NCBI GenBank assembly: GCA_964402975.1
Contig: CAYOEM010000004.1
Coordinates: 62,001 to 126,000, forward strand
Direction: 5' to 3'
Origin: CAMDKS01 sp964402975
Lineage (GTDB): Bacteria > Bdellovibrionota_B > Oligoflexia > Oligoflexales > RGVZ01
Length of the DNA stretch: 64,000 nt
Under the pieces are notes generated by a model, which made no database searches, was not told where the DNA came from, and saw only the letters and a list, made by a program, of their open reading frames with translations. Positions 50,139 to 57,770 of this stretch are shown here, in pieces (the first letter of the stretch is position 1; the number at the start of each line of letters is the position of its first letter). The position numbers were made by a program, and so were the translations under genes.

Positions 50139-51836
50139 CTATACCGCTATGACTTTGCATATAACCACCGGTTTCTTTCGCAGCAAATGAAATAGCTTGC
50201 GCCGAACCTCTACACGAACGGACTCTTCTAAGTCAGGACGCGCTTTATCCTGTGATGCAAAATGCTGCCTGAATCCAGATTTAACGGCACTCATAAGCTC
50301 CCGTTCAAAATCTTTCTCGTCGCCACCGTCGCGCGGAAGCAGACCATAAGATTCTATTTGAGGCGTCCCAATCATTTCCTCTGAGTCAAAATCACAGGCG
50401 ACAGCAACCACTACTAAACCGAGCTCACCAATCCTTAGCCTCTCGCGGAGGATCTCATGCGGTAGAAGGCTGTAAGATTCGCTATCGACAAAAAAGTGAT
50501 CAATATCTATTCGGTCGGAAATATTTATGCCAGACGTATCAACATCGATGACATCGCCATTTTCTATGACAAAGCTCCGAGATCCCTCAAGCTTAATCTC
50601 CTCCGGAATTAGAGAATTGCTGGTCAGGTGACTAAATGTTCCGTGAACTGGTACAAAGTTTTTAGGTTTTAGCGCTCTTAGGAGCTCTCGCAGCTCTTCG
50701 CGATAACCGTGACCGCTGACGTGAATCTGGGGATTATTTCTAACGGAAAAAATCCTAGCTCCTCGACGCTCGAGCAAACTCATCATGTGCTGTATCACCC
50801 GCTCGTTACCCGGGATCGTGCGGCTGCTGAAAATCACTAGATCTCCTGGGCAAATTGAGAATGAACGATGTTCGCCCTTGGCGAGCCGCATCAATGCCGA
50901 GCGCCACTCTCCCTGACTTCCAGTTGCGATGACGCATATTTTTCTACGTTCAAATCCTGATATTTCACCTGCGTCAATAATAAGCCCCGGCGGTGCTTCC
51001 CAAACGCCAGCCGCGCTTGCAACTTTCAGAGCATTTTCAACGCCGCCCCCTAAAATGACGACCTTTCGACCAGATTCCTTGCAGATGTCGAGGATCGTCT
51101 TTATTCGCCAAAAGTTACTACTAAAAGTGGTCACAACCACAGCGCCATCCCCGCCGGATTCAAATGCTTCCTTCAGCGGTTCAATAACGGACTGTTCTGA
51201 GGGGCAATAACCTGGAATGTGCGAGTTCGTGCTGTCGGCCAATAGAACGTGAATGCCTTCCCTGCCGAGTTTTTTTAAGTGATCAAGGTCAACTGGTTTT
51301 TCGAGAATTGGTGTGAAATCGAATTTGAAGTCACCGGTATGAAAGATGTTAAATTGGCCTTGCCTGATCATAAGACCGCAAGCGCCTGGGATGCTGTGAT
51401 TAAATGCTACGTACTCAATTGAAAAATCCTCGCACTTTACTTTGTCGCCGGGATTTACTCTGTGAATTGGATAACGAAGACCCACGCCTCGCCGGCTTAG
51501 TTTGCTATCAAGTAACTCCGCCGTCCAAGGGGTTGCGTAGACGGGTCCGGGCCATCTTTCGAGCATATATGGCAGAGCGCCGATGTGATCCTCGTGGCCG
51601 TGCGTAATGATATAGGCGTATACTCCGCCGAATTGATTAATCCACTCTGTCAGGTCCGGGAATATCGATTCTACCCCGAGTTTGGACGGATCCGGAAAGC
51701 TGATCCCGGCGTCTACCAGGTACAATCGATCCTCGCAGATATAGCCTGTCATATTCATGCCGAATTCGCCGCATCCGCCAAATGGAATGATACGTACAGT
51801 GCCTGGATTAAAATTTGTGATAGGTGGAGATGACAT
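50139..51836 (-). CDS. rnj: Ribonuclease J
   Basis: Metallo-beta-lactamase/beta-CASP ribonuclease with endo- and 5'-3' exonuclease activity. The 565-residue protein has the metal motif HGHEDH (residues 79-84), GACGLMIRQGQFNIFHTGDFKFD, LLADSTNSHIPGYCPSEQSV, the beta-CASP segment VVVTTFSSNFWRI and IHVSGHGYREELRELLRALKPKNFVPVHG. Length and order are right for RNase J. ATG start with a weak GAAAGAA upstream. RNase J rather than RNase E-only decay suggests a non-enteric lineage. It follows the motor module by 56 bases. Confidence 0.95.
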   Translation of the reverse strand: MSSPPITNFNPGTVRIIPFGGCGEFGMNMTGYICEDRLYLVDAGISFPDPSKLGVESIFPDLTEWINQFGGVYAYIITHGHEDHIGALPYMLERWPGPVYATPWTAELLDSKLSRRGVGLRYPIHRVNPGDKVKCEDFSIEYVAFNHSIPGACGLMIRQGQFNIFHTGDFKFDFTPILEKPVDLDHLKKLGREGIHVLLADSTNSHIPGYCPSEQSVIEPLKEAFESGGDGAVVVTTFSSNFWRIKTILDICKESGRKVVILGGGVENALKVASAAGVWEAPPGLIIDAGEISGFERRKICVIATGSQGEWRSALMRLAKGEHRSFSICPGDLVIFSSRTIPGNERVIQHMMSLLERRGARIFSVRNNPQIHVSGHGYREELRELLRALKPKNFVPVHGTFSHLTSNSLIPEEIKLEGSRSFVIENGDVIDVDTSGINISDRIDIDHFFVDSESYSLLPHEILRERLRIGELGLVVVAVACDFDSEEMIGTPQIESYGLLPRDGGDEKDFERELMSAVKSGFRQHFASQDKARPDLEESVRVEVRRKLFHLLRKKPVVICKVIAV

Positions 51837-51892
51837 AGTATTCTTTCAAAAAATTTTTAGAATTAAGTCTTATAAATCACTAGCCGCGTTCT

Positions 51893-53527
51893 CTAGCCTT
51901 TGTCTCGAGAGAACTCGAAAGGATATCTAACCTCCACGACCCCACCTTCTGGCCGTGGGAATTTCCAAGACGCGATTTTGTCTCGTACACACCTAACAAG
52001 TTCGTCATCTCCAATCGATGATCGAACTAGATTAAGGTCAGACGCCCGGCCGTCACTGCCTATTGTCCATCGCCATTCCATGGCTCCGCTGGCGGCCTTG
52101 TTTCGACGTAAGGCCATTTCGTAGCATAACTTAAGCTGGTATCGACCAGCCGTAACCGTTTTTTCGACACTCGCGGGGTCAACTTGCCCGGCCTTGGCAT
52201 CAACAATCGACAGGCCGCGCTTGGCATCAATCGACGCCCAATTGGAAGCCTTCAATTCAGACATTGAGGAACCGTCACCTTTATTGAGCTCGGCCTGAAG
52301 CCATGTAATACCATCCTGGGTTAAGGGCATTCCGGCCGGCCGATCGCAGCACTCGTGGTTTCCGAACAGCAATTTGTCTTTGCCGTATATGCGAAGCTGG
52401 ATGGTCGCAGCCTCGGCGGCTGCATCTTTCGCAGCCCGTTCCTGCATTTTATCGTCACTTTCCACACCCAAAAAACCCTGTGAAATTTTGGCAAAGGCTT
52501 CCTGGGTCTTGTCAGCCTCCTTGCGCTCCTCAAATTTGTACCCGACGTCAGCGGCGAACTTTTCCGCGATCTCAATACGTTTTTTTGCAAGTTGATCCGA
52601 CGACTCCGAAAGAACTGAGATCTTGTCAAAAATTCTCTGTGTTCGTCCATCCAGTGACTCGCCTCGAACCGTGGGGATTGAGATTATTGGGCCACGCGAG
52701 GGCGGTCCTAATATCTTCTTGCGCTGCGAGGACTCAGAGTTTTCAAGCTGCGTCGCTTGGACTGACAGCAGTTTTCCGTAATAATCTTTTGTGCTCTGAA
52801 ATATCTGCTTTCCAGTGCCAGCACTTTCGCCGAATCCTAGTACCATGGCCAGATCTGTATAATAAGACCACACACTGCGAACGAATTTAAATCGATCAAG
52901 GCCAGACTGGATAATATTAGGTGCACTCGACAGATAAGAATTAGCAAGAAAAGCGCTTAGCCTGTTTTGCGGGAGGTCCGTAATTTTTTCGTATGTTCCA
53001 GTTGGCCGATTGTCTAGACTCCACCAGATAGAGCCACAAATGATCAGCGATCCCAAAGCCCCCAAAAGCAATGCGATTCCGTCAGATCGTAAATCTGCGA
53101 TCAAAGAAAAAGGCGACGCGGCATAGCCACTTTTCTTTATAACCTTTGAACTTCGACCCGCATTTCTTGGCCCCACTTTAATCATAATCGTCATGTCTTC
53201 AAGTCGAAGCGTACCCGTTGTCGACTGACTAATAGAAATAATTTTTCTAAGCGGCCTCGAAGAGTTCAATACATGAACATCAGATCCATCGCTTACGACG
53301 CCATCCCACGGAAGATTTGGATTAAGAATAAGGCTACTTCTAGACTTGATCAAAATATCTAGGTCGTCCCATCGCGGCCAAACGCGTGATCTGATGTTGT
53401 TTAGAAAGCCTCGGCCCGCACTAATGCCGCGACATTTAGCAAATGGGGTTTCAAAGCGACCCAGCTCGGATCCGCCCCAAGACACAGCAACTTCAATGTA
53501 TTTCGTTTTAGTGTGTTTTGTGGCCAT
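51893..53527 (-). CDS. AgmX/PglI-type motor partner (GltG-like), FHA-like N-terminus and TonB-type C-terminus
   Basis: A 544-residue bitopic protein. Residues 1-140 are a cytoplasmic beta-rich region starting IEVAVSWGGSELGRFETPF, resembling the degenerate FHA-like front of Myxococcus GltG/GltJ proteins. A membrane helix follows at 151-169, then a Ser/Glu/Lys-rich periplasmic stretch. The C-terminal about 100 residues (YQLKLCYEMALRRN ... WRWTIGSDGRASDLNLV ... KIASWKFPRPEGGVVEVRYPFEF) are a clear AgmX/PglI TonB-like domain. It starts three bases after the second ExbD-like gene and is transcribed with it. In Myxococcus such proteins link the AglRQS motor to the envelope during gliding; the family assignment is by pattern. 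Confidence 0.8.
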   Translation of the reverse strand: MATKHTKTKYIEVAVSWGGSELGRFETPFAKCRGISAGRGFLNNIRSRVWPRWDDLDILIKSRSSLILNPNLPWDGVVSDGSDVHVLNSSRPLRKIISISQSTTGTLRLEDMTIMIKVGPRNAGRSSKVIKKSGYAASPFSLIADLRSDGIALLLGALGSLIICGSIWWSLDNRPTGTYEKITDLPQNRLSAFLANSYLSSAPNIIQSGLDRFKFVRSVWSYYTDLAMVLGFGESAGTGKQIFQSTKDYYGKLLSVQATQLENSESSQRKKILGPPSRGPIISIPTVRGESLDGRTQRIFDKISVLSESSDQLAKKRIEIAEKFAADVGYKFEERKEADKTQEAFAKISQGFLGVESDDKMQERAAKDAAAEAATIQLRIYGKDKLLFGNHECCDRPAGMPLTQDGITWLQAELNKGDGSSMSELKASNWASIDAKRGLSIVDAKAGQVDPASVEKTVTAGRYQLKLCYEMALRRNKAASGAMEWRWTIGSDGRASDLNLVRSSIGDDELVRCVRDKIASWKFPRPEGGVVEVRYPFEFSRDKG

Positions 53528-53530
53528 GCG

Positions 53531-54073
53531 TTACTCGGCAGCAGCCTCCGATTTTGTAGGCAGCTTGGTTTCAAATCCATACTTTGATATGCCGGCAGCT
53601 GCTAGCGCATAAATAACAGGTCGAACATGATGATATGTTAATCTTTGATCGATGGCGATCGCAGCTAAATTAGTATCAGCAGTTATCTGCCCAGCTCTCA
53701 CCACGTTCTGTAAATGACGCTTTGACCACGATGTTATGTGCTTTTCAAACTCCTCATATTCTTTCTGAGACGGACCCTCGGCAGGCCATCGAAAGGTCTG
53801 ACCCGAAGCCGTATTTACACTAATAGTATTGTCATGAATACCAACACTCATCCACAATGCGTGATCGACTGCCGAAGTGCTTTCATGGACAAAAGGCGCG
53901 ATGTGGTTATTTGGACGACCAGAAGACTCAAAACCCACAAAGAAGGTAAGTACCGTAATAGAAAAAAACGGAATGAATAAAAATGCGAGCGGCACGGCCG
54001 GCATGCTATCAAGACGCGCGCGCTGACGTCGAAATGAGCCGCTGGAGGAACTTATATCGTTCGCGGTGATCAA
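53531..54073 (-). CDS. ExbD/TolR-family protein lacking the usual proton-channel Asp
   Basis: A 180-residue protein with a short basic N-terminus, one membrane helix (SMPAVPLAFLFIPFFSITVL, about residues 23-42) and a periplasmic alpha/beta domain ending FETKLPTKSEAAAE. That is the ExbD/TolR layout. Active ExbD/TolR proteins have Asp in the first turn of this helix (as in TPFIDVML); here the aligned residue reads Pro (SMPAVPLA). A second ExbD-like gene beside it keeps a candidate Asp. The start is TTG with a G-rich site ahead; it overlaps the neighbour stop. It could be the non-conducting partner in an AglQ/AglS-like pair. Confidence 0.7.
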   Translation of the reverse strand: MITANDISSSSGSFRRQRARLDSMPAVPLAFLFIPFFSITVLTFFVGFESSGRPNNHIAPFVHESTSAVDHALWMSVGIHDNTISVNTASGQTFRWPAEGPSQKEYEEFEKHITSWSKRHLQNVVRAGQITADTNLAAIAIDQRLTYHHVRPVIYALAAAGISKYGFETKLPTKSEAAAE

Positions 54074-54639
54074 AGTATGCCGCCCCCCAACACGACGTGA
54101 GTGAATGTTCCAAATTTCTTAATCTTTTCTACTACCACAGCAACAACCGCAATCGGTACAGCTGGGTCAGGAAGCACAACAAGGATGCCGTCTGGTCTAA
54201 TCGATTGCCGCCTTTTCCGATCATCCTGCCAAGACGCGATTTGTGTCATGGCGACGTTTACCTGCGGGGAGCCATCTGCATGACCAAGTGCGAACCTATT
54301 TCGAACGTCATTTTTTTGTGAAGTGAAAGATAGAACGTCTCCGAAGATTAGCTCTGATGGCGTGACCGCTAAGACAACGGTATGGGGATTGATGGTCGCA
54401 GCCGGCGACTCCTTAAATCCGTTTCGCATTTCATCTGCAAATGGCTCGGCCGCCACTGGAAGGTCCATAGTAATGAGTCCCCAGTCGCCACCGCGAGTGA
54501 CAAGTCGACCCGTGAAAGTGATTACGGCCATCAAGCAGCAAAGACCCAGGCACCAAAGTATCTGGTCTGAGAACGTTGGCTCAGATAATCTCTTCTTCGT
54601 CGCGAATATTTTCTGCTGTATTACTGGCTGTGTTGCCAT
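54070..54639 (-). CDS. ExbD/TolR-family protein with candidate channel Asp
   Basis: A 189-residue single-span protein with the helix FSDQILWCLGLCCLMAVITF (about residues 23-42), where the Asp sits in the position of the proton-carrying Asp of ExbD/TolR. A periplasmic domain follows, with VVLAVTPSELIFGD and the C-terminal PIAVVAVVVEKIKKFGTFTHVVLGG pattern. ATG at 54639 is chosen because AAGGAG lies nine bases upstream; an ATG at 54657 would be six residues longer. The gene begins inside the 3' end of the ExbB-like gene, overlapping by 59 bases. It is transcribed between the ExbB-like gene and the second ExbD. Confidence 0.75.
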   Translation of the reverse strand: MATQPVIQQKIFATKKRLSEPTFSDQILWCLGLCCLMAVITFTGRLVTRGGDWGLITMDLPVAAEPFADEMRNGFKESPAATINPHTVVLAVTPSELIFGDVLSFTSQKNDVRNRFALGHADGSPQVNVAMTQIASWQDDRKRRQSIRPDGILVVLPDPAVPIAVVAVVVEKIKKFGTFTHVVLGGGIL

Positions 54640-55378
54640 CCGAAGCAGCTCCTTCACTCGTGTTTGGTGTCACGACAGTATTTTGAATCGGGCTTGAAAT
54701 TGGCGAGCTGTCCCGCACAGGAGATGCCATCGTGACCGGCATAAAACCAGCAACGTCGGCAGGCACGAGTAGGTTAGTGATAACCGCCACTCCATAATGC
54801 ATTTTTTCCGTAAGACGAAGCGCCATTCCTCGAACCAAGTGATAGCCAAGCAGCATAAGCATGCTGAGCAAAAGACCAAATGCTACTGGGTTGAGCGCAC
54901 TTGCGATTTCGGATCCGAGGCTAGCCTGCTTTTGCGTTGTATCGAGCACGCCCAGCGCGTGGAACGTGTTCCACAAAGAGTCGATTGATCCCAAGACGCC
55001 CGTTAGAAGGATAAGTGTTGAGAACGCCATCAAAGCGCCTATGCGAAGCTCTATTCGGGGCAAAAAGCCAATCGTTTCCTCTTCAATGACGCCGCGTATC
55101 GTAGTTGGGTCAATCTCCGCAGCCTCAAGTGCGCGCCTCGTGATGGCTGGTAGCGAGGTGTTGCTTACGCTTTTACAAAAGTTCAGTGCGCGGCTCGTGT
55201 CTTCGGGGGTGAGGAGCTTTCTTAGGTCAGTAAGAAATTTTCCAAAATCCAAATTGTAGACAAATTGCAGCATGATCATGCGCTCAAAAATGACAGCCAT
55301 TCCAATAAAGCCAAGGAAGAGCATTACTTTGAGATACACATTATCTTGTTGAAAGCTCGCGGCGATCTCAGCAAACAT
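54581..55378 (-). CDS. MotA/TolQ/ExbB-family proton channel protein
   Basis: A 265-residue stator protein with three membrane segments: near residues 16-38, 112-133 and 165-185. The family signature sits in IELRIGALMAFSTLILLTGVLGSIDSLWNTFHALG and ASALNPVAFGLLLSMLMLLGYH, the TolQ/ExbB core helices, with the usual T/S and G residues. The C-terminal 55 residues are Ser/Thr/Asn rich and look disordered; their DNA also encodes the start of the next gene. GGAGG is seven bases before the ATG. A promoter with an overlapping inverted repeat lies just upstream. It starts the motor module; homologue of AglR or TolQ. Confidence 0.88.
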   Translation of the reverse strand: MFAEIAASFQQDNVYLKVMLFLGFIGMAVIFERMIMLQFVYNLDFGKFLTDLRKLLTPEDTSRALNFCKSVSNTSLPAITRRALEAAEIDPTTIRGVIEEETIGFLPRIELRIGALMAFSTLILLTGVLGSIDSLWNTFHALGVLDTTQKQASLGSEIASALNPVAFGLLLSMLMLLGYHLVRGMALRLTEKMHYGVAVITNLLVPADVAGFMPVTMASPVRDSSPISSPIQNTVVTPNTSEGAASDGNTASNTAENIRDEEEII

Positions 55379-55408
55379 CGTGTTGCCTCCGAAAAGTCCT
55401 GTTCCACG

Positions 55409-55432
55409 TACAATATCTCCAATAATATTGTA
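55409..55432. promoter_or_regulatory. Inverted repeat over the motor-operon -10 box, likely operator
   Basis: TACAATAT (55409-55416) and ATATTGTA (55425-55432) are perfect 8-base arms around an 8-base spacer. On the minus strand the first arm is also the -10 box (TACAAT), and the second arm falls in the early transcribed region. A dimeric repressor bound there would block transcription start. Confidence 0.5.
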
Positions 55433-55455
55433 GCCTTTATCGGGCGCTACGTAAA
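55427..55455 (-). promoter_or_regulatory. Promoter for the ExbB-ExbD-ExbD-GltG-like operon
   Basis: On the minus strand TTTACG (55450-55455) is followed after 17 bases by TACAAT (55427-55432), matching the sigma-70 -35 box at four and the -10 box at five of six positions. The inferred start is near 55420, leaving a leader of about 40 bases before the ExbB ATG. Confidence 0.45.
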
Positions 55456-55480
55456 AAGGTCGGGATTTGGTTCAAATCCC
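55453..55480 (-). terminator. Possible intrinsic terminator after the FHA/HD-GYP gene
   Basis: GGGATTT (55462-55468) and AAATCCC (55474-55480) form a perfect 7-base-pair stem with a 5-base loop. On the minus strand it is followed by GACC and then TTTTT. It lies 35 bases after the HD-GYP stop and would separate that gene from the motor operon. The T-run is also part of the -35 box of that operon. The gap between stem and T-run makes it less than ideal. Confidence 0.5.
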
Positions 55481-55514
55481 AAAAAGAATGACTTTAGCTA
55501 TTGAATCTGGAGGC

Positions 55515-57053
55515 CTAAGTCCCATCCGGCTTGTCAGAAGCTTTCGGGTTCTTTTTGGTGCTGGTTTTTTGAGTGAGCCGTCCTGACTGCCACGCCTTCG
55601 TGAAGGCCTGTACGACCGTTGGATCAAATAGATCTTTCTCATCGGACAACCTTTGAACTGCGTCACTCTCGTCCAAAAAGCCACTGTAGGATCGTCCGCT
55701 GACCATGGCATCAAACACATCTGCAACCGCAATAATTCTGCCGAAAAATGGGATATCCTCTCCCGCAAGACCTTCTGGATAGCCCGATCCGTCCCACTTT
55801 TCGTGGTGGTATTTGATCCCGGAGATAAACCTTCGAGCGTTTGGTAAATTGTTAGCGATATTAGCCCCAATGATTGGGTGTTGCTTCATTTCCTCATACT
55901 CGTCCGGGTTCAGCAGAGAGGCCTTTCTTAGAATCGCATCTGGAATCCCTATTTTTCCAATATCATGGCACAGCGAGCTCATAAGCAAAAGCCGCTTCAC
56001 GTCTCGATCGAGATTCATTTCCTCTGCTATAGCCAGAGAATAACGACTTACTCGTTCAGAGTGTCCGTGTGTATACGTGTCCTTTGCCTCAAGCGTTGCA
56101 ACCATGGCTTCTATCATTCCGACACTGTATTGCTCCAAATCCTGACGGAGCATGAATGAGTCGATGAGGGGAGCCGCTCGCTCCAGCAAAAAGAGAAGGG
56201 GGGCGATTTGATCGCCATTGATCGGATAATTCAAGTTATCAAATTCCAGTTGAACAATGCATAGCAAATCGGCCAAACGCAGCACCGGAAGAAGAACGAC
56301 CGAACGAGACGTCCCTTGGTCCAGTCCTTGTTGTGCACGAAGACCCAGTCCCTGCTTTCGGGCGATAGCGCTTTCTATGGCCCGTTTGTTTATTAAAAAG
56401 GTAGCTTTGTTGCCTGTATGTCTTGTCGAAAGTGGTATGAGTTTCCTAGATGCTGGAGTCCAGAGAAACAAAACAGATCGCGAAATCTCCGGATTCAGGG
56501 CGTGTAGGCCTTTTAGTGCGCTTGCCGACAAGTCTTTCAGATTGTCGGCGGTCAGAGAGTTTGATTGAATTTCAAAAATCTTTGAAAGTAGCTCATTTGA
56601 TAAAGCAGCCGACTGCACTTCAATGGGGTGATTAAATCGCATGGCTTCGACAGGCTGATCACCAGTGGTGCCTATTAGATCGATGCTACCCCCGATTTCC
56701 TCGAGTTCAGGAGCCGATGCAAAGTGCTCAAGTTCAGCCAAATTGGTGGCAACGTCAATTTGGGCCTCGGGCGTAAGAAAAACGATTTCAGTATCGCCAA
56801 CTAGTATCTTATCGCCGCTATTAATAACGGCGTTTGTGATTTTGTCTCCGTTTAAGTAGGTGCAGTTTTTGCTCTGCAGGTCCTCGATGATGTAGAGTTG
56901 ATCTCGCTTCTTGATGCGCGCATGAAACCTACTGACTTTGGAGTCGTCGACGGGAATGGCAGCACTGGGGTCGCGCCCGATTGTGGCGGGCCAGTGAACA
57001 ATGGAGAGCCGTCGCCCAGCTTGTTTGCCACGAGTTATGATTGCTAGCGCCAT
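55515..57053 (-). CDS. FHA - GAF-like - HD-GYP domain signalling protein
   Basis: A 512-residue cytoplasmic signalling protein. An FHA domain (about residues 20-95) has the phosphothreonine-binding pattern GRDPSAAIPVDDSKVSRFHA (R27, S41, H44) and N63 in KNCTYLNG. Residues about 150-300 look like a GAF domain. The C-terminal HD-GYP domain has THGHSERVSRYS, HDIGKIGIPD (363-372) and HHEKWDGSGYPEGL (416-429), so metal and cyclic-di-GMP-degrading residues are present. It would read a phospho-threonine signal and act as a c-di-GMP phosphodiesterase. It lies before the motor operon, apart by 136 bases with a possible terminator. The start has a weak binding site. A linear chain of FHA input to c-di-GMP output is inferred. 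Confidence 0.9.
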   Translation of the reverse strand: MALAIITRGKQAGRRLSIVHWPATIGRDPSAAIPVDDSKVSRFHARIKKRDQLYIIEDLQSKNCTYLNGDKITNAVINSGDKILVGDTEIVFLTPEAQIDVATNLAELEHFASAPELEEIGGSIDLIGTTGDQPVEAMRFNHPIEVQSAALSNELLSKIFEIQSNSLTADNLKDLSASALKGLHALNPEISRSVLFLWTPASRKLIPLSTRHTGNKATFLINKRAIESAIARKQGLGLRAQQGLDQGTSRSVVLLPVLRLADLLCIVQLEFDNLNYPINGDQIAPLLFLLERAAPLIDSFMLRQDLEQYSVGMIEAMVATLEAKDTYTHGHSERVSRYSLAIAEEMNLDRDVKRLLLMSSLCHDIGKIGIPDAILRKASLLNPDEYEEMKQHPIIGANIANNLPNARRFISGIKYHHEKWDGSGYPEGLAGEDIPFFGRIIAVADVFDAMVSGRSYSGFLDESDAVQRLSDEKDLFDPTVVQAFTKAWQSGRLTQKTSTKKNPKASDKPDGT

Positions 57054-57251
57054 AAGCTAAAATGCCCCAAAAAAAGACTGGCCAAGTTCGCACGAAGCGC
57101 CCGATTAAGACCCCGGTGAAGCAAGGCGGTCTGACGGGAGTTTTCGGCTAAAATGCTGATAAAGTTAAGAAAAAAGCCCACGTCACTAAACAATTGCCAA
57201 GATTAACCGATAGTTATCCTAAAGCTTAAACACCGCGGAGGTGAATCGGTC

Positions 57252-57725
57252 ATGAGATTTCTGGCGAAAGCTTCGCTAATCGTTGGAGCTATTTTCCTTC
57301 GGGTTGAAATGGCCAGCGCTTCGGTGACTCCGAACAATGTAGGATTTCCAGGCGAGGTTATTTTTATTTTGAATGGTCCTCAAAATCCGGCTGATGTTCG
57401 AATGGTGGTTAAAAAATATTCGGCTCAAAAATTCATGCGCTTACCGGACCTTGGCGCGATTTCGCAAGATTCAGGCAAGAAACCGCTATTCACAGGCGCG
57501 GCCTCGAGCACGATTCATCGCGAGGTTTCAACAGAAGCTACGAAGGACCCAACTCTCGCCACCAACGATGAAAAAAGAATTTTCAAATTTAAACCAACAA
57601 AGGTTTCTGGAAAAACAAAGCTCCCAAGCATTAAATTTAGTTCCCTTAGCCCATCTCTAGAACTCTACGAAGAAGCGGCTTCCCTTGACTTTACGGATAA
57701 GTCGCTCAAAGATGGTGGTTTCTGA
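57252..57725 (+). CDS. Secreted protein of unknown function
   Basis: I do not recognise this 157-residue protein. It begins with a signal-peptide-like stretch (MRFLAKASLIVGAIFLRVEMASAS; possible cleavage near residue 24). The mature part is Lys/Ser/Thr/Pro rich with no cysteine in it, and contains KRIFKFKPTKVSGKTKLPSIKF, but no domain that I can name. GGAGGTG about nine bases before the ATG makes it a real, probably well translated gene. It is divergent from the FHA/HD-GYP gene, sharing a 198-base region, and precedes a PAP2 phosphatase by 45 bases. Confidence 0.65.
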   Translation: MRFLAKASLIVGAIFLRVEMASASVTPNNVGFPGEVIFILNGPQNPADVRMVVKKYSAQKFMRLPDLGAISQDSGKKPLFTGAASSTIHREVSTEATKDPTLATNDEKRIFKFKPTKVSGKTKLPSIKFSSLSPSLELYEEAASLDFTDKSLKDGGF

Positions 57726-57770
57726 CCCCAAGGTCAGGCGCGTTTTAAAAACCACTGATAAGCTGTAAGA

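Noticed and set aside
55462..55485. A tRNA-like T-arm, GGTTCAAATCCC
   Set aside because: The TTCAAAT loop fits, but no acceptor, D or anticodon arm pairs with it in either direction; it is a hairpin better read as a terminator.
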